NCBI GenBank assembly: GCA_021234155.1
Contig: JAJEKV010000071.1
Span: 1,995,138 to 2,059,137 of the forward strand
Direction: 5' to 3'
Source of the DNA: Isoetes taiwanensis
Lineage: Eukaryota; Streptophyta; Lycopodiopsida; Isoetales; Isoetaceae
Length of the DNA: 64,000 nt
In this document: positions 10,558 through 20,635 of the stretch, piece by piece
Layout: each line of letters begins with the position of its first letter
Numbering within the stretch: the stretch's first letter is position 1
Program-made: the position numbers and the translations under genes
Notes under the pieces: generated by a model
The model's database searches: none
Seen by the model: only the letters and a program-made list of their open reading frames with translations
Told to the model about the DNA's origin: nothing

Positions 10558-12029
10558 TGTTGTGCATGTTAATAAAACATACACAACAAAACCCCCTTGA
10601 ACTCCCATTTTCCAAATGGCATGAATCCATTTGGCCAAGTGGTTAACCTAATCTAGAAAGGGTCTATATAAGGGCTATAACCCTAAACCCTAAACCCTTT
10701 CTATCTTTGACAATTAGGGTTTGCTAGAGCTCCTTTTCCATTCTCGCATTTAGGGTTCTCTTGAGCCATTTCAACCAAGTCAGGACTCCAATTCGCATTG
10801 CTAGGCTCCGAAAAGCCGGATTTGCACAACAGATTATCGATTAGCAGCCATCTTTAGCAAGATTAGGAGCGTGGACGCCTTCCGGGGATCAAAAGCAGGT
10901 CAAGGACCAGATATCTAGTTATTCTGTGTGCAAAGCCGTCTTTGGGCAAGGCAATAGGCTGGTTTAGTATGTTAGATCAACCTTAGAGGCCTTATAGATC
11001 CCGAGATCATAAGTCCTAACAAAGGAACCTAACTCTAGATGTTAGGTAGATAGATTGATGTTATTCTCTATTTCAGTTCTATGATGTTGTATGTATTTCA
11101 CTCTGTGACCTCCATGTATTGGGAAGGGGGGTAGAGGCCTAAAGCTGCGTAGCAGATGATCCTAGATAGCACCACTAGTTCCCAATTACATGCGGCCCGT
11201 GCACAGGAGCCCGCCTGGTTGTGGGTGGCGGGACTAGACCGGATGACAAGGAGGAACTTGTCCCCACACGGACTGACCCTCTGGTGTGTAAAGCCTACCG
11301 GGGGTCTATGCGGGCTAGGCTTAATGGCTTGTCACTGCTTGTGGGCAAGGCATGAGCTCGACACTCGTGGGGTGATGCGTCACCTTCCATTGAGTTCAAG
11401 TCGAATAAGGGCAGTGGCCCTCTAGCCACCCGTGATGGGCATGGATGCCTCTGGAGGGGAGTGACTCTCTTCCTGCCTCATCGGGGCTGGGGAGATGCAA
11501 CCCAGTAGTAGTAGCCCCTCTGGCTATTCACCCGGCAGGCTACGGTCAGGTCCCAATACTTTTCAACCTACTCTGCAAAGTGTGCACGGGAGGGGCGGAT
11601 GGAGTGGACTACCCTAAGCCATGTTCTTATGCCAGCCAAATCCATTTGCCATGAATTCTGTCTGCAATGACTTCTCGAGGCCCAAGCCATCAGTCATCCC
11701 CCTTGAGTCTGAGCCTTGTGTAGGATCTCCCCCTTTTTCTGTTATTGTTTATGTTGATGTTGATATCTCTATGATGTTTATGATGTGTTCGCCCTTCGAG
11801 GTGATTGTATTGATATATTGTGTTATGTGCTCATGTTTATTCATGCTTCCGTATATAGGTCGACCCGAAGAGAGACGGGTGAATGACACATCCACTCTTC
11901 CCTTGCTGGCTCATTCCACACTCAGGGAGTGGGGTCAAGTGAATGGCCCCTGCCAGTTTGGCTGAGAGGGGGGAATGCTCCGACTTCTGATACAGTGTGT
12001 GCACCGTATAGGGAGTAGGGGACGCCACG
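10558..12029 (+). repeat. Putative LTR, copy A
   Basis: Begins TGTTGTGCATG in a 31-bp near-palindrome that ends ACACAACA (10558-10588), and ends just before the primer-binding site. The first end is inferred from the TG and from a TATA box about 105 bp inside. It cannot be proven from homology, because the two copies match well beyond both ends. In copy B the end reads CACA before the primer site; here it is CACG. A short U3 and a U5 of more than 1.3 kb would be unusual. Confidence 0.5.
10664..10698 (+). promoter_or_regulatory. TATA box followed by telo-box repeats, copy A
   Basis: CTATATAAGGG is followed within 10 bp by ACCCTAAACCCTAAACCC, a plant telomere-repeat motif. Telo-boxes near start sites are found in promoters of plant translation-related and proliferating-cell genes. 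Likely the core promoter of the element. Confidence 0.65.
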
Positions 12030-12030
12030 G

Positions 12031-12042
12031 TGGTATCAGAGC
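12031..12042 (+). other. Primer-binding site for tRNA-iMet, copy A
   Basis: TGGTATCAGAGC is complementary to the 3' end of plant initiator tRNA-Met and is the standard first-strand primer site of many plant LTR elements and pararetroviruses. The same 12-mer sits at 19931-19942 in copy B, 7900 bp away. Confidence 0.85.
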
Positions 12043-12241
12043 ATGATCTTGGCAGACCACGGTCGAGCACTGACTATTTTCCCATAGGACTAACAGTAGA
12101 TTCAAGCCTTGGGAAATAGCCACCCAAGCAAAAACCTCGAAAATTGGATTTTTTTTTTTCCAATTTTTAGTGTAGTAAATAGGTTAATGCTAAGTTAGTA
12201 ATAAGTTCTAGCAAGAACCCAACCTAAATTGTCCAAGAGGT

Positions 12242-12522
12242 GACCCCTCACAGAGTGTGCCCAGACCACTTTGGACCATGTTCCTAAGTGCTCCCCGCGC
12301 ACTGTGTGAGTGGTGGACCCAAGTTGACCTAGCTAGATGCATAATTTAGCTAATCTGACAGTGTAGTTCAGCTTATTACTTAGCTAATTTTGCATGTTAA
12401 AACATTAAGAAACCCCTTGTAAATTGAAAATTGGACCCAAAAAGAGGTGACCCCTCACAGAGTGCGTCCAGACCACTTTGGACCATGTTCCTAAGTGCTC
12501 CCCGCACACTGTATGAGTGGTG
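12242..12522 (+). repeat. Hairpin repeats H1 and H2, copy A
   Basis: Two of five copies in this unit (12242-12314, 12449-12522). The outer arm CTCACAGAGTGYGC pairs with GCGCACTGTGTGAG over 14 positions with one G-G mismatch. Inside, CACTT...AAGTG and GGA...TCC form an apical hairpin. They lie between the primer site and ORF1, in what would be the leader. Confidence 0.8.
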
Positions 12523-12734
12523 GATACTTTTTGGCTAGATAAACCTAATGTACTCCTCATATCTTCATTAATATCCTCTAGATTGGCCCAATATGGAATT
12601 GCAGGTCCAAACCCTAAATTTTCCCTACCTATAAGTAGAAAATTAGGGTTCCTCATCCTCAGCGCCTTCAGAAATTAGCTTGTCCCCGAAAACGATTTTT
12701 AGGCGCCAGAGCTCAAATCGCTTCAAACCAAGAC

Positions 12735-13955
12735 ATGGCCTGCACCAAACAGACAACCCGGATCACTGTGCCCCCTGGACATGTGAGCGCCCAAGAGCGG
12801 GCCGATCGACAGAAGGTCCGACAGTTCCAGGAGCGAGCCAAAGCAGAGGAACAGGAGGCTCAGCCTAACCCTAATGCCGAAGAGGAGACCCTAGAGCACC
12901 AGGAGGAGGAGCGCCCCCAAAGCCTTGAAGAAGAAGCCGAAGAAATCACAGAAGAGGCGGCAGCATTGCTGAGGAGGGAGCTCGAGAGAGAGCTCTTCCA
13001 GGACTTCGACAAGGAGGAAAAGAAGATGAAGAGGAAGAGGGATGGCGAACAGACGGAGGAAAGGAAGTCGAAGGAGGAGCGTCACAGGAAGAAGGAGGAG
13101 CGACGTAAGAGAAAAGAGGAAAAGAAGCAGAAGAGGGAGGAAAAGAAGAGGCGACGGGAGGAGCGCGAGAAGCTGAGGGCAGAAAAAGGAAAAGGCCCTG
13201 CGCTATCAAAGGACACGAAGCACAAGCTGAAAACGACTCCCGCCAAAGGAGTCGCCATCCAGGAGCCCGACCCCGAAAAGCCTCCGTCCTCATCTGACAC
13301 TGAGTCAGATGAGGAAAGAAGGATTCCCAGCCCAACTGAGGGTTCGGGACCCTCGAACGCAGGGCGAGAAAAAGAAGACGTAGTAGCAGGGGCACCCCCA
13401 TACCCCAGGTGGCCATCTCCCAAGCACCCATCGGACAACAACAAGAAGCCGAGGCCACAATGGGAGTCGTATGTACTCAAGCAGGATCTTGAGTACAAGA
13501 AGAAGTTGAAAGAGTATACTTCGTACATGAAAATGCACGAAGAATACTCTAAGTACTACGAGGAGCACAAGGTTACGTTTGTCGACGGAGGTCGGCCGAC
13601 GAAGAAGAACACACTGAAGCCACCACCTGAGAAACCAGCTCCCCCAAAGAAGCCCGTTAGAAGAAAGGTGGACTCGCGATTTTCCGGGGCTGCTCGAGAG
13701 ATCCGACATTTCCAGCGGAGTTACGGCTTTCTTATCCCTAGAGCTCCCTTCGCAAGGCTCACAAGGGAAGTTTTACAGAAGTTCGACCCCTCGAAGCGAG
13801 TCACAGATGATATGTTGCTCGCGTTACAGGAGGCGGCCGAGCAACATATAGTCCAGCACTTCGAAGACTCTGTTGCATGTGCTATGCATGCAAAAAGAGT
13901 GACATGTATGCCAAAAGATACGAGGCTGGCTAAATACATTAAGAAGGAATTCTAG
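12735..13955 (+). CDS. ORF1 copy A: histone H3-like protein with long charged coiled-coil insert
   Basis: Intact 406-codon ORF. Residues 1-12 copy the H3 tail (MACTKQTTR against the canonical MARTKQTAR), keeping K4 but lacking K9. Residues about 20-150 are Glu/Lys/Arg-rich, predicted coiled coil with strong basic blocks that could act as a nuclear signal. About 170-205 is a Ser/Asp/Glu patch, then a Pro/Lys linker (about 225-310). Residues 313-406 match the H3 fold nearly without gaps: AAREIRHFQRS (alpha-N), LIPRAPFARLTREVL (alpha-1), ALQEAAEQHIVQHFEDS (alpha-2), then CAMHAKRVTCMPKD and RLAKYI (loop 2 and alpha-3). Loop 1 has normal H3 length, so it is not obviously CENH3. The start is the first ATG and restores the H3 N-terminus. 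No intron. Role unknown; incorporation into nucleosomes or tethering of element particles to chromatin are possibilities. Confidence 0.9.
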   Translation: MACTKQTTRITVPPGHVSAQERADRQKVRQFQERAKAEEQEAQPNPNAEEETLEHQEEERPQSLEEEAEEITEEAAALLRRELERELFQDFDKEEKKMKRKRDGEQTEERKSKEERHRKKEERRKRKEEKKQKREEKKRRREEREKLRAEKGKGPALSKDTKHKLKTTPAKGVAIQEPDPEKPPSSSDTESDEERRIPSPTEGSGPSNAGREKEDVVAGAPPYPRWPSPKHPSDNNKKPRPQWESYVLKQDLEYKKKLKEYTSYMKMHEEYSKYYEEHKVTFVDGGRPTKKNTLKPPPEKPAPPKKPVRRKVDSRFSGAAREIRHFQRSYGFLIPRAPFARLTREVLQKFDPSKRVTDDMLLALQEAAEQHIVQHFEDSVACAMHAKRVTCMPKDTRLAKYIKKEF

Positions 13956-14096
13956 ATTAATCCTTGTAAATAATTTTTGTAAATATAAGTTTGTAATTTT
14001 GCTGGATTAATGTGTTAAATCGTGTCTAATCAAGGTGTAATACAAACTTTTGCATTTGGAATTAACAAAATTGGAGTAAAACTCAGTGTTTTTAGC

Positions 14097-14582
14097 CCCA
14101 CCCCTCACAGAGTGCACCCAAACCACTTTGGACAAGGCTCCTAAGTGCTCCCCGCGCACTGTGTGAGTGGTCGAGCACTGATCTATACCAAAACTTGTCC
14201 AAATGCAGAAAGTACGCACACCATTCGACTCAACTCACCTTAATTAGTAGGATTTGACCCTTAGTTTGTAGAAATTGGCCAACCCTTACTCAAATGGAGC
14301 CCTACCCATCACAGAGTGCACCGAGACCACTTTGGACAAGGCTCCTAAGTGCTCCCCGCGCACTGTGTGAGTGGTCGACCCCTAAATTACACCAAAACTT
14401 GTCCAAATGAAGCAAGTAAGGGCACAATCCGACCTATGTCGACGAGATATGCAGGATTCCATCCTTAGTTTGCATGTTTGGCATCATCCTCGACCCAAAC
14501 AAGGCCCCACCCCTTACACAGAGTGCACCCAGACCACTTTGGACCATGTTCCTAAGTGCTCCCCGCGCACTGTGTGAGTGGT
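14097..14582 (+). repeat. Hairpin repeats H3-H5, copy A
   Basis: Three more copies (14097-14172, 14303-14376, 14510-14582) lie between ORF1 and ORF2. H3 and H4 have CAAGGC in the apical loop where H1, H2 and H5 have CCATGT, while the flanking GGA/TCC and CACTT/AAGTG pairs are unchanged. Confidence 0.8.
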
Positions 14583-14872
14583 CACACTTAAATTGTCCTA
14601 ACTTAGCATAACTTTCACCAAATTAGAGGAAATTGTTGCAATAGGATCCTTAGAATGCACTCCTTAGCATGATTACTTGCCTTTTGCATAGCAATACCTT
14701 AGAATCATAGGTTTTCCCCAAACCCTAAAATTTCCCAAAATTAGGGTTTTTGCCTATAAGTAGACCACAACCCTCATTTGCATCCTACACCCTTGCTCCT
14801 CACTCCTAGCCGATTTTCCAGGCCCCTAAGGCACTTTCCCATCTGTTTAATATCCCTAGCTGCTCATAGACC

Positions 14873-16371
14873 ATGGCAACCACTTAATTTAGGCGATGGT
14901 ACAGCGCCACAGCTCATGTGGCCGAGGCCAACATCAACTCCGTCTTCGCCGTTTTCCAAAAGCAGGTTGATGTGGAGGCCACCATCAATGCCACCCCCTT
15001 CTACCAAGACATTATGTCGGAGTTCCATGCTAAGATAGGACCTTCTCTAGTAGAGCTCCCACCTTGCGTAGGATATTTTGCACCAAGCATGGCCCTCAAG
15101 TTAGCACTCCAAGACATACCTAATATAGACAAGTACCTAGAAAACAAGGCTAGTCGCCTACCTAATTACATGTCTGTATCTGCCAACAGGAGGAGATACT
15201 TCTCTTACAATGCAGCCATAGCTATTTTCCTATCTCTTCGAGCCCAAACCCAGATAGGAGAACCATCGGTGGAACCCCTAGACATAGAGCCAATGGCCAT
15301 GGCAGCAGCTGAAGAAGAGCAGATGCGCCTTGCATACGAGGAGGCAGAGGAAGAAGAAGAGGAAGGACATCGACCTAGTATAAGAAAGGCAACAAGCAGA
15401 GAAGCAGCTCCAAAGCTTCGAAGAAGGGCTCAAAGTTACAAGAACAGCCCCACCACTTGGGCAAGGAATTACAAGCTTGACCCCGGTGATCATAGGAGGA
15501 GAGGCATACTTAAACCTCCATGATATTAAGAACCAACCCGAGTGCCGAGACAGGGGCTACATGGTAGATGAACTCCTACATCCTACGACAAGACCCTGAT
15601 CTCGACGACTTCATCGACAGAGAAATTCAAGACTTCCCCATCAGCATAAAAGAAGCCAGAACATACACCGGCCAGACAACCACAGATATTGAAGCCTACA
15701 CCGACATCAGACAGATGATGGCTGAGCAAGAGTTGCCGACGGAAGGAGTTCTTGGCGATTCAGGAGCGCATGGGAATCAAGGGAAAATCAACGTCTATAC
15801 TCCCACCTAGCACATCGGCATCGGCACCAGCATCATCAGAAAGAAGAAGCATCAACCTGACATCTTCCATGTACCGTGACTACAGAGAGATGGTGGAAGT
15901 ACCGGTTGATGAGTACTCCGGAAGACACCAAGCAGCCTTCACATCAGGCGGAGAGGCAGGGCATGACAAAGCCCTTAGGTTCTATCTCCCTTTACTCATA
16001 GATGGAAGGATAGCGGTCATACACCGCCAATTCAGCCCAGGGGTGAAGAAGGAGTCTTCATGCTCATCGCTCTCTCAGGATTCGGAAGTCATGCTCGTAT
16101 GGCCCCAAACATCGACCATGTCATCCTCGTCAAGTGAACGATAGCATTGAGCATCTTTGACTTCGCAGTCCCCTACAGATGGCAGGGCAGATTGGCAGTG
16201 ACTGCAGCCTATACATCGGACAGGAGGATCGAAGACTTGGTGACCGCACTTCAAGGAGGCCGCCGCGAACATTTCTCTTCTGCAACCCGATGCGAAAAGA
16301 AGCTTTGTGCTAAGTCGAATAGTTCTCAATTTTGGACATTCGTGGGATGGAAAAGAACACGCAGGAGTTGA
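14873..16371 (+). pseudogene. ORF2 copy A: two-part protein of unknown family, broken
   Basis: ATG at 14873 is followed by a stop at codon 5 (14885-14887), absent from copy B. The frame then stays open with a helical N-terminal region (FYQDIMSEFHAKIGPSLVEL; MSVSANRRRYFSYNAAIAIF) and an acidic Glu run. A deletion relative to copy B near 15365 shifts the frame. Further on come ITSLTPVIIGGEAYLNLHDI, then DLDDFIDREI, then a C-terminal domain (ALRFYLPLLIDGRIAV). Several frame changes make it non-functional. The whole second half is homologous to the protein at 62814-63797. Function not recognised. Confidence 0.7.
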
Positions 16372-16417
16372 ACATGCACTATTGCCATCTGTTTTGTGCC
16401 CATATGATAGATAGGTA

Positions 16418-16897
16418 CTATTTGACTACCATAGGTGAAGAACAATGATACGACTTTACAATGTAACCTTGAGCTTCTTGGAGAACACGATTATCTGCCA
16501 CATCCAGACCTTTGAAGATTACCAATCTTCGTCTTTTCCAGATAGTCCAAAGCAACCATCCTGCTGCTAGATGAAAAGCCTGGCCTTGTAACTCTGTCCA
16601 GGTACTTGGGTAAATTGCCAAAAGCAGTTGTTGACTTGTTAGTGAAACCTGAAAAAGGGAAAACAACCAGTCCCATACCTGTCTAAGGTGTTCACACATG
16701 AAAAAGCAATGCTCAATGGTCTCAGACCCACGCTTGCATACTGGACACTGATTTGATATTCTAGGGTTAAACTTATGGACAAGCACATTAACCCGCAGAC
16801 ACCTATGAAGAATCTGCCACCAAAGAACTGCCACTTTAGGATGAAGTAGCTTGTCCCATGCCCAAGACCACACCTTCTGCCATTGAAGAGGAGGAAG
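16418..16897 (-). pseudogene. LINE 3' fragment: RT-associated zinc-binding domain (zf-RVT)
   Basis: An open frame from 16873 down to 16418 encodes WDKLLHPKVAVLWWQILHRC, then the zinc-knuckle CPVCKRGSETIEHCFFMCEH, then a Trp-rich tail (WLLWTIWKRR). This is the C-terminal zf-RVT region of plant L1-type non-LTR retrotransposons. The fragment separates the two tandem units and is absent after copy B. It has no reverse transcriptase domain left. Confidence 0.85.
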
Positions 16898-17279
16898 TTG
16901 AATTAATTTCTATCGTCCGCGGAGACCAATTGGCCTATGGGACTCAAATAAATGATATAGCAATGGAGGCGCTCATGATGGCGCTTAGGGTTTCAGCCCC
17001 ATTCTTTTGTTCATAACTCGGGATTCTGGTGTCAGATTTGGGTGTTCTTAGGCTCCTTGGAAAGCTCGTCGCAAGCCCTTTCTGAGAAGTATGATTTATA
17101 TGGTGATTCTTCTATTTGGTGGAAAGAACTCACCTGAAAGTCCTGGCCCTCTTTTGGCGGTGCTAGGGTTTGGTTGCAATTTTCTTTTGGCCATAACTTC
17201 TGCATGTGGTGGCAGTGTTGGGCATGTTTGGGCTTGTTGGAAAGCTCTTTAAGCCTCCATCCAGTGGTGCTTAATCTTC

Positions 17280-18423
17280 TCAGAGATTGGCCTGTTGGGA
17301 AGGACTATTCAGCTCTAAAGCCTGCCCCCCTTTTTGTTGGAGATGACAAGATCCAGTCGCAGCTTGCCAAAACATTCTTCTGGTAGTTCTACCATAGTAT
17401 ATGGAAGAATTGGAAAAGAATATGCTGCAGATTATCTCAGAATAAGTGTACGTGATGCACACAAAATGGCTTGCGAAGTTGCTCTTTTGGCTCCTGAGAG
17501 TTTGGTTTCTTCGGTGCACTCAATCCTTTAGTGTTGTCTAACATGTCTTCTAGTGGCACGAGTGGGGCCGCCTCAATTGAGACAGGAGCTCCATCTTTCT
17601 CCTCTTCTCAGTTACTTGTCCCAGTTTCGATTCCATATAGTTCATGCCTCTGCGCATACGTCTGGTGAGACTGGAAGACGTGTTGAACGTGTGCCATTGG
17701 AAAACTCTTCTGAAAGTGTCGTACTTCTAATGCACGTTGAAGGATCCTCAGGTTAGGTGATGTGCTCTAATCAATTAGCATCTCTGACAATCATTGGAAG
17801 TTCTGCGGGTCAGGCGAGACCCTCTTTGTCTGCCGAAATTGCTTCTGGGCTAGTGGGACCTCCAACACATGTTGGAGGTGCCTCATGTCAGCCGAGATCT
17901 CATGTGCCTGTAGAGTGCTCCTCTGGACATGCTGCACCTAATAGTGTTGCACAAGCGGCACCTTCAATACAGGTTGGAAGTTCTTTCACGCGGACTTCTC
18001 ATGGAGGTAGTGCTCGGATGGTGGTGCAACCTACACAAACTGGTGTTTCCCCAGGACAAGTGGTGCGTCCAACGCACGTTGGAGTCCCTTAGGGCAAGAG
18101 GAGTTTCCCCCTCTTCCCCCCCAGCAGCCTGGGTGACTTCCTCTTCCACCCCTCGAGCTGCGACGACCTCACCTTGGAGATCATCTAACACAGTAGCTCG
18201 AGTTAGTGGTGTGCGATTTTCTGAGTGGCTTTGCAAGGGCTTGGCGACGCCAGCCACCTCAGCTCGTGTCTCAGAGGCCATTGCCACCATAGTGGATAAT
18301 AACAAGAAAGAAGTTGTGACGTTCCAGCATAATATACGCTCCCAATACGTATATTATACTGCCACGTCACACGTACATGCCATAGATGACATGTACTTGA
18401 GAGTCGAAGAACGTTGCACCTAG
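17280..18423 (+). pseudogene. ORF3 zone, copy B
   Basis: Counterpart of 9384-10523 with the same frame changes and the same TAG in the middle. It has one extra small deletion near 18085 that joins the THVGG-repeat part to the last segment differently. The first segment reads YGRIGKEYAADYLRISVRD, then HKMACEVALLAPESL. Shared lesions mean the decay, or a split gene layout, predates the duplication. Confidence 0.4.
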
Positions 18424-18458
18424 GGGCCAAGAGTTGCACCTAGGGGGGCAACCTCGAA

Positions 18459-19929
18459 TGTTGTGCATGTTAATAAAACATACACAACAAAACCCCCTTG
18501 AACCCCCATTTTCCAAATGGCATGAATCCATTTGGCCAAGTGGTTAACCTAATCTAGAAAGGGTCTATATAAGGGCTATAACCCTAAACCCTAAACCCTT
18601 TCTATCTTTGACAATTAGGGTTTCCTAGAGCTCCTTTTCCATTCTCGCATTTAGGGTTCTCTTGAGCCATTTCGGCCAAGTCAGGACTCCAATTCGCATT
18701 GCTAGGCTCCGAAAAGTCAGATTTGCACAACAGATTATCGATTAGCAGCCATATTTAGCAAGATTAGGAGCATGGACGCCTTCCGGGGATCAGGAGTAGG
18801 TCAAGGACCAGATATCTAGTTATTCTGTGTGCAAAGCCATCTTTGGGCAAGGCAATAGGCTGGTTTAGTATGTTAGATCAACTCTAGAGGCCTTATAGAT
18901 CCCGAGATCATAAGTCCTAACAAAGGAACCTAACTCTAGATGTTAGGTAGATAGATTGATGTTATTCTCTATTTCAGTTCTATGATGTTGTATGTATTTC
19001 ACTCTGTGGCCTCCATGTATTGGGAAGGGAAGTAGAGGCCTAAAGCTGTGTAGCAGATGATCCTAGATAGCACCACTAGTTCCCAATTACATGCGGCCCG
19101 TGCACAGGAGCCCGCCTGGTTGTGGGTGGCGGGACTAGACCGGATGACAAGGAGGAACTTGTCCCAACGCGAACTGACCCCTCTGGTGTGTAAAGCCTAC
19201 CTGGGGTCTATGCGGGCTAGGCTTAATGGCTTGTCACTGCGTGTGGGCAAGGCATGAGCTCGACACTCGTGGGGTGATACGTCACCTTCCATTGAGTTCA
19301 AGTCGAATAAGGGCAGTGGCCCTCTAGCCGCCCGTGATGGGCATGGATGCATCTGGAGGGGAGGTGACTCTCTTCCTGCCTCATCGGGGGGAAGATGCAA
19401 TCCAGTAGTAGTAGCCCCACTGGCTATTCACCCGGCAGGCTACGATCAGGTCCCAATACTTTTCAACCTACTCTGCAAAGTGTGCACGGGAGGGGCGGAT
19501 GGAGTGGACCACCCTAAGCCATGTTCTTATGCCAGCCAAATCCATTTGCCATGAATTCTGTCTGCAATGACTTCTGGAGGCCCAAGCCGTCAGTCATCCC
19601 CCTTGAGTCTGAGCCTTGTGTAGGATCTCCCCCTTTTTCTGTTATTGTTTATGTTGATGTTGATATCTCTATGATGTTCATGATGTGTTCGCCCTTCGAG
19701 GTGATTGTATTGATATATTGTGTTATGTGCTCATGTTTATTCATGCTTCCGTATATAGGTCGACCCAAAGGGAGACGGGTGAATGACACATCCACTCTTC
19801 CCTTGCTAGCTCATTCCACACTCAGGGAGTGTGGTCAGGTGAATGGCCTCTGCCAGTTTGGCTGACAGGGGGGAATGCTCTGACTTCTGATACAGTGTGT
19901 GCACCGTATAGGGAGTAGGGGACGTCACA
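18459..19929 (+). repeat. Putative LTR, copy B
   Basis: Starts TGTTGTGCATG and ends GTCACA one base before the primer site at 19931, giving TGT...ACA ends. A purine run (AGGGGGG) lies about 13 bp upstream; this is a weak polypurine-tract candidate. Confidence 0.5.
18565..18600 (+). promoter_or_regulatory. TATA box and telo-box repeats, copy B
   Basis: Same arrangement as at 10664: CTATATAAGGG then two CCCTAAA units. Confidence 0.65.
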
Positions 19930-19930
19930 G

Positions 19931-19942
19931 TGGTATCAGAGC
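19931..19942 (+). other. Primer-binding site for tRNA-iMet, copy B
   Basis: TGGTATCAGAGC, identical to the site at 12031. Confidence 0.85.
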
Positions 19943-20131
19943 ATGATCTTGGTAGACCAAGGTCGAGCACTGACCATTTTCCCATAGGACTAACATTAGA
20001 TTCAAGCCTTGGGAAATAGCCACCCAACCAGGAACCTCGAAAATTGGAAATTTTTTTTTCCAATTTTTAGTGTAGTGAATAAAGTTAGTAAGAAGTTCTA
20101 GCAAGAACCCAACCTAAATTGTCCAAGAGGT

Positions 20132-20420
20132 GACCCCTCACAGAGTGCGCCCAGACCACTTTGGACCATGTTCCTAAGTGCTCCCCGCGCACTGTGTGAG
20201 TGGTGGACCCAAGTTGACCTAGCTAGATGCATAATTTAGCTAATCTGACAGTGTAGTTCAGCTTATTACTTAGATTCTAGCTAGTTTTGCATGTTAAAAT
20301 ATTAAGAAACCCCTTGTAAATTGAAAATTGGACCCAAAAAGAGGTGACCCCTCACAGAGTGCGCCCAGACCACTTTGGACCATGTTCCTAAGTGCTCCCC
20401 GCGCACTGTGTGAGTGGTGG
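20132..20420 (+). repeat. Hairpin repeats H1 and H2, copy B
   Basis: Copies at 20132-20204 and 20346-20420. The outer arm here is GAGTGCGC where copy A H1 has GAGTGTGC: a G-C pair replaced by a G-U wobble, so pairing is kept. Confidence 0.8.
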
Positions 20421-20635
20421 ATACTTTTTGGCTAGATAAACCTAATGTACTCCTCATATCTTCATTAATATCCTCTAGATTGGCCCAATATGGAATTGCA
20501 GGTCCAAACCCTAAATTTCCCCTACCTATAAGTAGAAAATTAGGGTTCCTCATTTGTCCTCAGCGCCTTCAGAAATTAGCTCGTCCCCGAAAATGATTTT
20601 TAGGCGCCAGAGCTCAAATCGGTTCAAACCAAGAC

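Noticed and set aside
10680-10698. Telomere or interstitial telomere tract
   Set aside because: Only two to three CCCTAAA units sit beside a TATA box in both element copies; this is a promoter telo-box, not a telomere.
8996-12029. A single 3-kb LTR spanning 8996-12029
   Set aside because: Homology between the copies would allow it, but the left end lacks TG and is a retroposon tail, while a TG start and TATA box lie at 10558-10672. I kept the shorter LTR as the better guess.
12946-13709. Long open frames antisense to ORF1
   Set aside because: They are shadows of the Glu/Lys-rich coding strand (Ser/Phe/Leu-rich low complexity) and are not conserved as proteins.
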